This document shows, piece by piece, positions 17,238-25,241 of a stretch of DNA of 64,000 nucleotides; positions within the stretch are counted from its first letter, which is position 1, and every line of letters begins with the position of its first letter. This DNA comes from Clostridia bacterium (GTDB lineage: Bacteria; Bacillota; Clostridia; Oscillospirales; Acutalibacteraceae): NCBI GenBank assembly GCA_017435385.1, contig JAFSFB010000012.1, forward strand, positions 1-64,000, in the 5' to 3' direction. Position numbers and translations under genes: made by a program. The notes below the pieces were generated by a model. The model was not told the origin of the DNA. It was given only the letters and a program-made list of their open reading frames with translations, and did no database searches.

Positions 17238-17846
17238 ATGGTCAATTTTGATTTCATTGAAAATAAAAGATTAAAGAAGCAGATCGAGTTCACGGTTGAG
17301 ATCGACAAGATGAAGCAGATCCTCCGCCGCAACCTCATTGCCGACGGCTCAAAGCGTGAGGACGATGCCGCTCATTCATGGCATCTTGCGGTCATGGCGA
17401 TGATTCTTGAGGAATACAGCGCAGAGAAGATCGACGTCGGCAGAGTCATTAAAATCGCTCTCGTTCACGACCTCGTCGAGGTCTATGCAGGTGACACCTT
17501 TGCGTATGACTCAAAGGGCTATGAGGATAAGGAGCAGAGAGAAAGGGATGCCGCCGCAAAGCTTTTCGGGATGCTTGAGCCTGAGCAGGGAGCGCAGATA
17601 CGCTCTCTCTGGGATGAGTTCGAGGCGGGAGAAACCGCAGAGGCGAAATATGCCAATGCGATCGACCGCATCCAGCCGCTTCTTCTCAACTATCTGACAA
17701 ACGGGCACACATGGAAAACGGGCGGCGTGACCTCAGCGCAGGTCTATAAACGCATGGATATCATCCGCACCGCAACGCCCGAGCTGTGGAGCATCGTCGA
17801 AGGAGTTATATCCGACTCAATAAAAAAAGGAATTCTCAAGCCGTAA
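17238..17846 (+). CDS. HD-domain hydrolase, YfbR-like 5'-nucleotidase family
   Basis: A 202-residue HD-domain protein. The metal ligands are visible as D-A-A-H-S-W-H-L-A (first His) and L-V-H-D-L-V-E-V-Y-A-G-D (the HD pair), with a later N-A-I-D-R-I-Q-P (Asp). This fits the YfbR-like group that removes phosphate from deoxynucleoside 5'-monophosphates. ATG 17238 is chosen by AGAGGTG upstream. It diverges from the CARF nuclease gene. A housekeeping role in nucleotide salvage is the simplest reading; a link to nucleotide signalling with the neighbours is speculative. Confidence 0.85.
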   Translation: MVNFDFIENKRLKKQIEFTVEIDKMKQILRRNLIADGSKREDDAAHSWHLAVMAMILEEYSAEKIDVGRVIKIALVHDLVEVYAGDTFAYDSKGYEDKEQRERDAAAKLFGMLEPEQGAQIRSLWDEFEAGETAEAKYANAIDRIQPLLLNYLTNGHTWKTGGVTSAQVYKRMDIIRTATPELWSIVEGVISDSIKKGILKP

Positions 17847-17853
17847 AAAGAAA

Positions 17854-17892
17854 AAACGCTGAACCGTTGCTCCGTGCATCGGCTCAGCGTTT
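17854..17892. terminator. Bidirectional terminator
   Basis: AAACGCTGA and TCAGCGTTT enclose a longer, partly paired loop, between convergent HD-hydrolase and RyR genes. Confidence 0.8.
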
Positions 17893-17895
17893 ATT

Positions 17896-18192
17896 TTATT
17901 CCTTTGTGATTTTGTATCCGAGCTTTACGATGAGCTTGAGAGTTTCCATTGTAGTCACTCTGTCATACTCTTTTTCCTCTTCGGGCAGCTCGTCATACGC
18001 AACAAGGCAGGGAGTTATCTTCTTCTCGCTGTCCTTGACCTCGCCGTAGGTCCAGCCCTCTTTTATTCTTCCGACAGCCCACAGATCGTGGCAGTTTTCG
18101 GCTATCGTTTCCGTCAGCGCAAGAAGCGATTCATCGAGCACAACATCGCTTGTATCAACGGGTGAGGGTATATATTTTTCGTTCAATTTCAT
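17896..18192 (-). CDS. RyR domain protein
   Basis: A 98-residue protein consisting only of a ryanodine-receptor RyR domain: Y-I-P-S-P-V-D-T-S-D near the start, L-T-E-T-I-A-E-N-C-H-D-L-W-A, G-R-I-K-E-G-W-T-Y-G, C-L-V-A-Y-D-E-L-P-E-E-E-K-E-Y-D-R, and a final L-K-L-I-V-K-L-G-Y-K-I. In animals the repeat is part of calcium channels. In bacteria it occurs as small proteins, and some authors have linked it to nucleotide-sensing conflict systems; its ligand is not established. AAGGAG lies 3 bases before the ATG, which is close. The gene ends in the terminator shared with the HD hydrolase. Confidence 0.88.
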   Translation of the reverse strand: MKLNEKYIPSPVDTSDVVLDESLLALTETIAENCHDLWAVGRIKEGWTYGEVKDSEKKITPCLVAYDELPEEEKEYDRVTTMETLKLIVKLGYKITKE

Positions 18193-18261
18193 AATCTCCT
18201 TCGTATGGTATGGTTGTATTATATTATATTTTTCTCAGAAAATCAATATTCTTTGCGGATA

Positions 18262-18290
18262 TTGCATTTCTGTAAATATTAGGTTATAAT
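18262..18290 (+). promoter_or_regulatory. Sigma-A promoter of the femX-thuA-dut run
   Basis: TTGCAT (18262-18267), 17 bases, TATAAT (18285-18290), 40 bases before the GTG start at 18330. Confidence 0.8.
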
Positions 18291-18329
18291 ATCATTAATT
18301 ATAACCACAGATGATTGTGAGGATAAAAA

Positions 18330-19361
18330 GTGAAAACACAGATTGTTGACATAAACTCCGCCGCAGAGCTTGACGCATTCAGCGAGGCTCATAAAAACGG
18401 TCATTTTCTCCAGACCTCTCTCTGGGGAAAGGTCAAGAACGACTGGAAATGGTTCGGCGTTATCTGCCGCAGCGATTCAGGCGAAATCACGGGCACTCTT
18501 GCAGTCCTGCTCCGCAAAATATCCGGACTGCCCTTCCATATGATGTATGCTCCCCGAGGTCCCGTCTGCGATTTTGACGACAGAGAAACCTTCAATGCGC
18601 TTATCAATGCCGCAAAAGAGGAGGGCAAAAAATATAACGCCTATGAGCTGAAGATCGACAAGGATGTTCCCTACGAAAATGAAGAATACAGAGCCATCGC
18701 AAGCGATGCAGGCTTCAAATTCAAGGGAAGAACCGTGAATTTTGAGGATTATCAGTGCCGCTGCGTTATCAGGATCAACCTTGACGGCAGAACCGAGGAC
18801 GAGGTTTTTGCCGCCTTCCATTCCGATCACAGACGAAAGATCCGCAACGCAATCAAAAACAATGTTGAGATCAGAATCCACGGAAGCGAAATGGCGGAAA
18901 CCTTCTACGAGATCATGAAGGAAACCTGCGAAAGAGACGGCTTTGAGCTTCGCCCCGCCAAGTATTTTGCAAGAATTCTCGACTGCTTCGGTGACAAGGC
19001 AAGGCTCTATATGGCATACTATGAAGGCAAGCCCATAGCAGGCGCAATTTCCGTTCTTTGGGGCGATAAGCTCTGGTACTTCTACGGCGCATCCTCCAAC
19101 GAAAACAGAAATGTCATGCCGAACTACCTGCTGCAATGGGAAATGATAAAATGGTCGATCGAGGCAGGCTGCCGCATCTACGATTTCAGAGGCGTTGCAG
19201 GCGTTATCGACGAGAGCAATCCGCTTTTCGGGCTTTACCGCTTCAAGCACCGTTTCGACGGTGAATATGTTGAGTTCATGGGAGAAATGGATCTCATTCT
19301 CAAGCCTGCCGCCGCAAAAATCGTTTCCGCATCTCAGGAAATAATCAAAAAGTTAAGATAA
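18330..19361 (+). CDS. FemAB/MurM family peptidoglycan bridge aminoacyltransferase
   Basis: A 343-residue soluble protein of the FemX/MurM/FemAB group, which adds amino acids from aminoacyl-tRNA to the peptidoglycan stem peptide. Features: FLQTSLWGKVK near residue 30, MMYAPRGPVCDF, a second GNAT-like half with HSDHRRKIRNA, and the C-terminal NYLLQWEMIKWSIEAGCRIYDFRGVAG followed by GLYRFKHRFDGEYVEFMGE. The start is GTG 18330, with GAGGAT upstream. It leads a forward run of five genes. Amino acid and acceptor are unknown. Confidence 0.9.
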   Translation: MKTQIVDINSAAELDAFSEAHKNGHFLQTSLWGKVKNDWKWFGVICRSDSGEITGTLAVLLRKISGLPFHMMYAPRGPVCDFDDRETFNALINAAKEEGKKYNAYELKIDKDVPYENEEYRAIASDAGFKFKGRTVNFEDYQCRCVIRINLDGRTEDEVFAAFHSDHRRKIRNAIKNNVEIRIHGSEMAETFYEIMKETCERDGFELRPAKYFARILDCFGDKARLYMAYYEGKPIAGAISVLWGDKLWYFYGASSNENRNVMPNYLLQWEMIKWSIEAGCRIYDFRGVAGVIDESNPLFGLYRFKHRFDGEYVEFMGEMDLILKPAAAKIVSASQEIIKKLR

Positions 19362-19374
19362 AGGAGAGAATACA

Positions 19375-20118
19375 ATGATCAGAGTTACCGTCTGGAACGA
19401 AGGCGTTCACGAAAAAACAAGCAACGAGGTTGCCGGCGTTTATCCCGCAGGCATCCACGGCTGCATCAAAAACTTCCTCTCATCGCAGAGCGACATGGAG
19501 ATACGCACAGCGACTCTCGCACAGCGACGCTGCGGTCTTTCCGATGAGGTTCTTGAAAACACGGATGTTCTCATCTGGTGGGGACATATGGCTCATGACA
19601 AGGTACCCGACAAGCTTGTTGAAAAAATACATAAGCGTGTTCTGGGCGGTATGGGACTCGTTGTTCTTCATTCGGGTCACCATTCCAAGATCTTCAGATC
19701 GCTTATGGGAACAACCTGCAACCTCAGATGGCGTGACGGCGACAGAGAAAGAATCTGGAACATCAATCCCAATCACCCCATCGCAAAGGGCATTCCCGAC
19801 CATTTCAGCCTCAATGTTGAAGAAATGTACGGCGAGCAGTTTGACATCCCCGCTCCCGACGAGATCGTTTTTCTCGGTTGGTTCTCGGGCGGCGAGGTAT
19901 TCCGCTCGGGCTGCTGCTGGACCAGAGGTCTGGGCAGAATCTTCTATTTCCAGCCCGGTCACGAAAGCAACCCCACCTTCCACAATGAATATGTTCAGCG
20001 CATAATCATCAACGCTGTCCGCTGGGCAAATCCCGTCAATCCCGTCAGAGAGCCCATTCCCTGCCCCCACAAAAAAGTTCCCCCCGAGGAAAAATACAGG
20101 GAGGCTCTTGCAAAATAA
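19375..20118 (+). CDS. ThuA-like protein (trehalose utilisation family)
   Basis: A 247-residue protein with the class-I glutamine-amidotransferase-like fold of ThuA: start I-R-V-T-V-W-N-E, then V-Y-P-A-G-I-H-G, V-L-I-W-W-G-H-M-A-H-D, GLVVLHSGHHSKIF, G-I-P-D-H-F, Y-G-E-Q-F-D-I and a late FYFQPGHESNPTFHN. ThuA proteins take part in disaccharide (keto-trehalose type) degradation in rhizobia; in Clostridia the substrate is unknown. AAGGAGAG precedes the ATG. Its last base overlaps the first base of dut. Confidence 0.88.
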   Translation: MIRVTVWNEGVHEKTSNEVAGVYPAGIHGCIKNFLSSQSDMEIRTATLAQRRCGLSDEVLENTDVLIWWGHMAHDKVPDKLVEKIHKRVLGGMGLVVLHSGHHSKIFRSLMGTTCNLRWRDGDRERIWNINPNHPIAKGIPDHFSLNVEEMYGEQFDIPAPDEIVFLGWFSGGEVFRSGCCWTRGLGRIFYFQPGHESNPTFHNEYVQRIIINAVRWANPVNPVREPIPCPHKKVPPEEKYREALAK

Positions 20119-20561
20119 TGGAAACCTTCAAAATAAAAAAGCTGCGTGAAAACGCAAAAATCCCCTTCAGAGCAACCGCAGGCAGCGCAGGAATGGACCT
20201 TTACGCCTGCATTGACGAGCCGATAACCCTCGGCGGCGGTGAAAAAGCGGTTATACCGACGGGAATCGCAATCGAGCTTCCGAGCGCTGAGCTTGCCGCT
20301 TTTGTTTTTGCAAGAAGCGGTCTTGCCATCAAGCACGGCATCGGTCTGCTCAATTCCGTCGGCGTTATCGACAGCGACTACAGAGGCGAGATCTGCGTCG
20401 GCGTTATCAATCAGCTCAAGGAAGAATATACGATTCAGCCCGATGAGCGTATAGCCCAGCTCGTCATCATGCCCGTTTCTCTCATCACCCCCGTCGAAGC
20501 TGAAACGCTTGACGAAACGGAAAGAGGCGCAGGAGGCTTCGGATCAACGGGAAAGGCATAA
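20118..20561 (+). CDS. dut: dUTP diphosphatase
   Basis: A 147-residue trimeric-type dUTPase that hydrolyses dUTP to dUMP and pyrophosphate, keeping uracil out of DNA. All five motifs are visible: AGSAGMDLYA, FARSGLAIKHG, GVIDSDYRGEI, DERIAQLVI and the C-terminal RGAGGFGSTG. ATG 20118 overlaps the thuA-like stop by one base (TAATG), which implies translational coupling. Confidence 0.97.
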   Translation: METFKIKKLRENAKIPFRATAGSAGMDLYACIDEPITLGGGEKAVIPTGIAIELPSAELAAFVFARSGLAIKHGIGLLNSVGVIDSDYRGEICVGVINQLKEEYTIQPDERIAQLVIMPVSLITPVEAETLDETERGAGGFGSTGKA

Positions 20562-20573
20562 TCAGGTGATTCA

Positions 20574-21377
20574 ATGAAAATATCAACTCTTATCTCATGC
20601 CTTAAATTAAGAAAGCTTTCAAATTATCTGTCCCATGTCAGAAACATGGACTGCGAAAAAGTTCTCGGGAATGAGCCTCTTATCATTTCAGATAAACAGA
20701 GCGACGGGAAAGAGCTGAAAAAAGCAAGACTTTCCGATGTTGTTTCCCAAGCTGACATTCACCGTCAGTTATTTGAAAAATATTCGCTCGGAGAGGTTGC
20801 CGGAGACGGCACCGACTTTGAAAAGACCGTTGCAATTCTGAAATGGCTGACGGAAAACACCCGGTATTCGGGCGTAAGCATGAAATACCGCCCCGATAAC
20901 GGCTTGGGAATCCTTGACAGCTCATTCCGAAAGCCATTCAAGTATTCGATCAACTGCAGAGATAAAGCGATCGCCTTTGCAGACTGTCTTATCGCAGTCG
21001 GAATCAAGGCTTATCCCGTCTGCATGCTCGGCTCAAAGTTTGTCAACTGCCATTTCAACTGTCATGTTTATCTGCGTGAGCTTGATAAATGGTGCAACTT
21101 CGATCCGTCCTTCGGATGCTGGTTTACAGACGAAAACGGCGATCTCCTCGATGCTTTTGAGATCCGCAGGCTTTTCACGGAAAATTCCGAGCCGGTTATT
21201 CACGGATATGATTTCAACGGCACAACCGAAAGCATCGATGTTTACAAGATCTGTTTTCTGAAATCCTGCATGTCCAATCTCAGCACATGGGAAAACAACT
21301 TCATCGAAACAAGACAAAAACGAAAAACATACTCGGGCAGAAATTTCAAAGTCTTTGACTGCGAATTGCCCCATTAA
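20574..21377 (+). CDS. Transglutaminase-like domain protein
   Basis: A 267-residue protein with no signal peptide. Its core carries a papain/transglutaminase-type triad in the order Cys (S-I-N-C-R-D-K-A, about residue 128), His (F-N-C-H-V-Y-L, about 164) and Asp (W-C-N-F-D-P-S-F). Such domains in bacteria are usually thiol peptidases or structural. Its function here is unknown. It lies 12 bases after dut and before a secreted hydrolase in the same run. Confidence 0.72.
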   Translation: MKISTLISCLKLRKLSNYLSHVRNMDCEKVLGNEPLIISDKQSDGKELKKARLSDVVSQADIHRQLFEKYSLGEVAGDGTDFEKTVAILKWLTENTRYSGVSMKYRPDNGLGILDSSFRKPFKYSINCRDKAIAFADCLIAVGIKAYPVCMLGSKFVNCHFNCHVYLRELDKWCNFDPSFGCWFTDENGDLLDAFEIRRLFTENSEPVIHGYDFNGTTESIDVYKICFLKSCMSNLSTWENNFIETRQKRKTYSGRNFKVFDCELPH

Positions 21378-21389
21378 AGGAACATAATC

Positions 21390-22313
21390 ATGAAAAAAAC
21401 AATCAGCATTCTTTGCATTTTTGCAATTATCTTCTCGGCATGCTCCGTTTTCGCATTTGCATCGGATTCGGAGAAGCCTTACGAAAACAGCGAATACTAT
21501 GAAATCGGCGACTACAGCATTCATTACAGAGTCTTTCCCGCTGAGGGTGAAAGAAAAGGCAGAATAATGATGCTTCACGGCTTCCTCTGCTCAACCTATG
21601 CATGGCGCAACATGGTGCCTATCCTCAACGGTGCGGGCTATGAATGCGTGCTTGCAGACCTGCCGAATTTCGGCTTCAGCACCCGTGAAAACGGCGGCAT
21701 GGAAATCATCGACCGTGAGGATATCGTCATCAGCCTCATGGAAAGCATCGCCCCCGCAAACGAATGGATAATCGCAGGTCACTCGATGGGCGGCGGTGTT
21801 GCGGTCAATATCGCAATCGAGGAGGATGTTGAAGCTCTTCTTCTCTACTGCCCTGCTCCTCAGAGCGAATTTCCGAAACAGATGGAGGGCATCATGACCT
21901 CTAAACTCATGAAGAGCTTTATGAATCTGTTTTTCAACTATGGCACACGCATTCCGATTCTTGTCAAAATGATAATCTATGCGGCAACCATGGATTGGCA
22001 GTTTGCCATGGACTATGATATTACGGGTGTCACCGATGCAACTCAGCATGACGGCTTCGGCGGCGGCTTATGCGAAATGATGTTCAATGTCAAAGCAACC
22101 GCTCTCGACAGAGCCGACGAGGTCGACTGCCCCGTTTTCATCTGTCAGGCGAGCAAGGATATCATCATCAATCAAACGATGAAGGATCAGATGAACGGCG
22201 CATTCCCCGACGCAACCTCATATCTCGTTGAAGGCGGCGGACATCAGTGCATCGAAAACAGAGCCGACGAGATCTGTGCCGAAACTCTTGCATTCCTCGG
22301 TGAAAATGTATAG
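21390..22313 (+). CDS. Secreted or membrane-anchored alpha/beta hydrolase
   Basis: A 307-residue protein. Residues 1-25 form a signal sequence (KKTISIL start, hydrophobic core with a Cys at the end of FSAC, possibly a lipobox variant, then FAFASDS). The alpha/beta-hydrolase core shows MLHGFLCSTYAWRNM (oxyanion loop), the nucleophile elbow IAGHSMGGGVA (Ser about 131), an Asp region ICQASKDIIIN and the final His in GGGHQCIENRADE. Substrate unknown; esterase or lipase is plausible. The next gene encodes a membrane lipase fusion, which may be more than coincidence. Confidence 0.85.
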   Translation: MKKTISILCIFAIIFSACSVFAFASDSEKPYENSEYYEIGDYSIHYRVFPAEGERKGRIMMLHGFLCSTYAWRNMVPILNGAGYECVLADLPNFGFSTRENGGMEIIDREDIVISLMESIAPANEWIIAGHSMGGGVAVNIAIEEDVEALLLYCPAPQSEFPKQMEGIMTSKLMKSFMNLFFNYGTRIPILVKMIIYAATMDWQFAMDYDITGVTDATQHDGFGGGLCEMMFNVKATALDRADEVDCPVFICQASKDIIINQTMKDQMNGAFPDATSYLVEGGGHQCIENRADEICAETLAFLGENV

Positions 22314-22328
22314 TGTAAAGCGAAATTA

Positions 22329-22362
22329 ACGGGTGTAAATCAAAGTTTACACCCGTATTTTT
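22329..22362 (+). terminator. Intrinsic terminator containing TGTAAA/TTTACA arms
   Basis: ACGGGTGTAAA pairs with TTTACACCCGT around a 6-base loop and a T tract follows. The arms contain the TGTAAA hexamer repeated throughout this spacer. Confidence 0.85.
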
Positions 22363-22364
22363 TA

Positions 22365-22382
22365 TGTAAACAGATATTTACA
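22365..22382. promoter_or_regulatory. Inverted repeat, candidate operator of the HTH-lipase protein
   Basis: TGTAAAcagataTTTACA is a 6-6-6 inverted repeat ~45 bases before the -35 of the next gene. Further TGTAAA hexamers lie at 22314, 22334 and 22411. Autoregulation by the HTH domain is inferred from position only. Confidence 0.45.
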
Positions 22383-22426
22383 CTAATGTTAATTTTAAAT
22401 TTTTTTAAAATGTAAACTCCGAATGA

Positions 22427-22455
22427 TTGAATTTGCGGTCTGATTGGGCTATAAT
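22427..22455 (+). promoter_or_regulatory. Sigma-A promoter of the HTH-lipase gene
   Basis: TTGAAT (22427-22432), 17 bases, TATAAT (22450-22455), with the start codon at 22514. Confidence 0.85.
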
Positions 22456-22513
22456 GCCAATAGAACAGCAAAGGAACTATCCTTTTTATGTTCCGAAAAC
22501 AGGAGGTCAGTTG

Positions 22514-24316
22514 ATGGCTATTTCAGACAAGATATTGAATTTAAGAAAAGAAAACGGATTGTCGCAGGAAGCATTTGCGGAAAAGCTCGGCGTTTCCCGC
22601 CAGTCGGTCTCCAAATGGGAATCCGGCACCGCAACACCTGATATAGATAAAATTGTATCGATGAGCGAGCTTTTCGGAGTTTCCACGGATTATCTTCTCA
22701 AGGAGGATCTGAGCGAAATGCCCGTTACCTCCGAGGCTCCCTTTGCATCGGATATGGACGACACGGCAGAGATCGTTCTGCCTCCCGATATACCCGAATA
22801 TGTCCCCGATTACGGTGAAGGCGACGGCGGCACCGCCTCTGACTCAGCCGTACCCCCTGCCGCTTCTGCCGTTCAGAATACGGCAAAGCCCGAAAAGAAA
22901 AAAACCTCCGCAAAGGCGGTCGTTGCCTGGGTCCTCGTTATATGCATCATGCTCGCAACGCTGTGCATTCCTCTTTTCTGGGGACAGATAAAGAATGCAT
23001 GGTGGTCGGTAAACGGCGGCAAGGTGCAGTATCCCTATGTCCTCGTTCACGGTCTCGGCGGATGGGGCGAAAGCACGGGAATCAACGATGTTGTTCCCTA
23101 TTGGGGCTCGACCTCAGGCAGCCTTTCCGCTCAGCTTCGTACAGAGGGCTATGAGGTCGTCACTCCGAGCGTAGGCCCCGTTTCGAGCGCATGGGACAGA
23201 GCCTGCGAGCTCTACGCACAGCTCACGGGAACACGGGTCGACTACGGCGAGGCTCACTCAAAGACACATAATCACGAACGCTTCGGAAGAACATATACGC
23301 AGCCCCTTGTTCCCGATTGGGGCGAGAAGCTCAACGGCGGTCAGCTCAAAAGAGTAAACCTTGTCGGTCACAGCTTCGGCGGCGCAACGGTAAGGCTCCT
23401 CACTTCTCTGCTCGAATACGGAAGCGAAGCCGAAAAAGCGGCATCGGGAAGCGATGTTTCTCCTCTCTTTGAGGGCGGAAAAGGCGATTGGGTGTTCAGC
23501 GTAACGACTCTCTGCGCTCCGCACAACGGCTCTTCGCTGACAGAAATCCTCAACGATTCGGACTCTCTTCTTTCGAGCCTTGACATTCTCGGAATCAACG
23601 ATTCCCCCGTTCTGAAAACCCTCATGTCAACTCTCGGGCTGAGCAACATTTTTTCAAGCCCCGACATTGTCAGCACAACCGATCTGCTCATTTCCTTCTG
23701 TATGCTTGCAGGCAATATCACGCAGCCCGTCAAGGGCGTTTATGACCTGATGCTCGACCATTTCGGAATCGGCTCCGCAAACGAGAGCTCGCTTGAAAGC
23801 TCGATCGAGAAGGTCATCGCTTCGGGCAACGACCATGCGGCATATGATCTCTCGCCCGACGGTGCGGCGGCACTCAACAGCACGATAAAAACCGTTGACA
23901 GCGTTTACTATTTCTCCTATGCCTACAGCGCAACGAGAAACGCAAACCTGCTCGGCGGTCAGGCTCCGACTCTTGATATGCTCATTGTTCTTCAGGCATC
24001 CGCCCTCGGAATGGGAACATATACGGGAACAACGGCAGGCGGAATCGTCATCGATGAAAGATGGCAGGAAAATGACGGCCTTGTCAGCGTTGTTTCCGCT
24101 CAGAAGCCCGACACGGAGGAAGGAATCTTCCTTGAATCCGATGCGAGGGAGCTCGAGCCTAAGGAAGTGGAAAAGGGTATCTGGAATATTTCCCCGACGC
24201 TCAACGGACATCACGGCACGGTCATCGGTCTTGCTCCGTTTGACTCAAACGCTTCTCAGAAGACCCCGAAATTCTATACGGAGCTTTTCAGTCTTATCGA
24301 CAATCTTAAAAGATAA
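22514..24316 (+). CDS. XRE DNA-binding domain fused through a membrane helix to a staphylococcal-type lipase
   Basis: A 600-residue fusion. Residues 1-66 are an XRE helix-turn-helix domain (LRKENGLSQEAFAEKLGVSR, then QSVSKWESGTATPDIDKI). An acidic, Pro-rich linker follows (67-130), then KKKT and one membrane helix (about 134-157). Residues 172-600 match family I.5 lipases of Staphylococcus and Geobacillus: YPYVLVHGLGGWGE, VTPSVGPVSSAWDRACELYA, VDYGEAHSKTHNHERFGRTY, nucleophile elbow LVGHSFGGATVR (Ser 287), PLFEGG, CAPHNGSSL and a late NGHHGTVIG (catalytic His). The positively charged side of the helix faces the HTH, so the DNA-binding part is inside and the lipase outside. ATG 22514 has GGAGG 7 bases upstream. 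I know no described one-piece regulator of this kind. Confidence 0.88.
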   Translation: MAISDKILNLRKENGLSQEAFAEKLGVSRQSVSKWESGTATPDIDKIVSMSELFGVSTDYLLKEDLSEMPVTSEAPFASDMDDTAEIVLPPDIPEYVPDYGEGDGGTASDSAVPPAASAVQNTAKPEKKKTSAKAVVAWVLVICIMLATLCIPLFWGQIKNAWWSVNGGKVQYPYVLVHGLGGWGESTGINDVVPYWGSTSGSLSAQLRTEGYEVVTPSVGPVSSAWDRACELYAQLTGTRVDYGEAHSKTHNHERFGRTYTQPLVPDWGEKLNGGQLKRVNLVGHSFGGATVRLLTSLLEYGSEAEKAASGSDVSPLFEGGKGDWVFSVTTLCAPHNGSSLTEILNDSDSLLSSLDILGINDSPVLKTLMSTLGLSNIFSSPDIVSTTDLLISFCMLAGNITQPVKGVYDLMLDHFGIGSANESSLESSIEKVIASGNDHAAYDLSPDGAAALNSTIKTVDSVYYFSYAYSATRNANLLGGQAPTLDMLIVLQASALGMGTYTGTTAGGIVIDERWQENDGLVSVVSAQKPDTEEGIFLESDARELEPKEVEKGIWNISPTLNGHHGTVIGLAPFDSNASQKTPKFYTELFSLIDNLKR

Positions 24317-24324
24317 ATAACAAG

Positions 24325-24360
24325 TCCCTCTGCGGTTAAACTAACTGCGGAGGGATTTTT
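24325..24360 (+). terminator. Terminator/attenuator hairpin that contains the degV ribosome binding site
   Basis: A 14-bp stem (two G-U pairs) spans 24325-24338 and 24342-24355 with a 3-base loop and a T run up to 24360. Its descending arm holds GGAGGG (24349-24354), the ribosome binding site of the TTG start at 24361. Confidence 0.8.
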
Positions 24361-25200
24361 TTGAAAAAAGTTATTATAAGCGTTGACAGCGCAGCGGATA
24401 TTCCCCGTGAACTCGCAGCGGAAAAAGGAATCGAAATTATGCCGATGTATGTCGTTGCCGACAGAAACACTCTGCGTGACGGCATCAATGTTGACGGCAG
24501 ATGGATCTTCGATTATGTCGAAAGAACGGGTATCATCCCTAAGACCTCGGCGGTTTCTCCTGCCGAATATATGGATTTCTTTGCGCCGTTTGTGAAGGGC
24601 GGAGCGGCGGTCGTTCATCTTTCATTCTGCGGTGCACTCTCTTCGACCCACAGAAACGCCGTTCTTGCTTCTGCAAGGTCAGGAGATGTTTTCGTTCTCG
24701 ATACGAAGAATCTCGGCGGCGGAATAGGTCTGCTTGCTCTGAAAGCGTGCGAAATGCGTGATAACGGCGTGCCCGCCGAAGAAATTTATTCGGAGCTGAA
24801 GGCTCTCGTTCCGAAAGCACGGGTATCGTATCTTCTTGACAGCGTCGAATATCTGCGTCTGGGCGGCAGATGCTCCGCCGCAAGCGCATTGGGAGCAAGC
24901 CTGTTTTCGATAAAGCCCTGTGCGGGAATGGTTGACGGCAGAATCGAAATTCTCGAAAAATTCAAGGGAAGATCCAAAGCTGCACGCTCTCTTTATACCG
25001 ACAGACTTATTGAAAAATATCCGTATGCGGATAAATCGGCAGTTTTCATTTATCATTCGGGCATTAGCGGAGATGAGCTTGAATCAGCCGCAGGGAAGCT
25101 GAGAAACGCAGGCTTCAGAAAAATCATAACCGCCGAGAACGGAAGCATCATCAGCCTGCACAGCGCACCCAAGGCTTTCGGAATTCATTTTATGGCATAA
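24361..25200 (+). CDS. degV: DegV family fatty-acid-binding protein
   Basis: A 279-residue DegV protein: start KKVIISVDSAADIPRELA, GIEIMPMYV, KTSAVSPAEYM, HLSFCGALSSTHRNA (fatty-acid carboxylate loop), DTKNLGGGIGLLAL, and SVEYLRLGGRCSAASALGASLFSIKP. DegV/FakB proteins bind a fatty acid and present it to the kinase FakA for use in phospholipid synthesis; no FakA gene is visible here. The start is TTG 24361, set by GGAGGG six bases upstream. Both signals are embedded in a terminator hairpin after the membrane lipase gene, which suggests that expression is linked to that gene. Confidence 0.9.
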   Translation: MKKVIISVDSAADIPRELAAEKGIEIMPMYVVADRNTLRDGINVDGRWIFDYVERTGIIPKTSAVSPAEYMDFFAPFVKGGAAVVHLSFCGALSSTHRNAVLASARSGDVFVLDTKNLGGGIGLLALKACEMRDNGVPAEEIYSELKALVPKARVSYLLDSVEYLRLGGRCSAASALGASLFSIKPCAGMVDGRIEILEKFKGRSKAARSLYTDRLIEKYPYADKSAVFIYHSGISGDELESAAGKLRNAGFRKIITAENGSIISLHSAPKAFGIHFMA

Positions 25201-25205
25201 AAAAC

Positions 25206-25240
25206 GGGCTGTCTGCACAAACAGACAGCCCTGAATTTTT
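25206..25240. terminator. Bidirectional terminator
   Basis: GGGCTGTCTG and CAGACAGCCC form a 10-bp stem between convergent degV and symporter genes, with A and T runs on the flanks. Confidence 0.88.
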
Positions 25241-25241
25241 G

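Noticed and set aside
15895-18200. CRISPR array near the CARF nuclease
   Set aside because: I looked for regularly spaced direct repeats in the spacers around the gene and saw none; all spacers are short and occupied by terminators and promoters.
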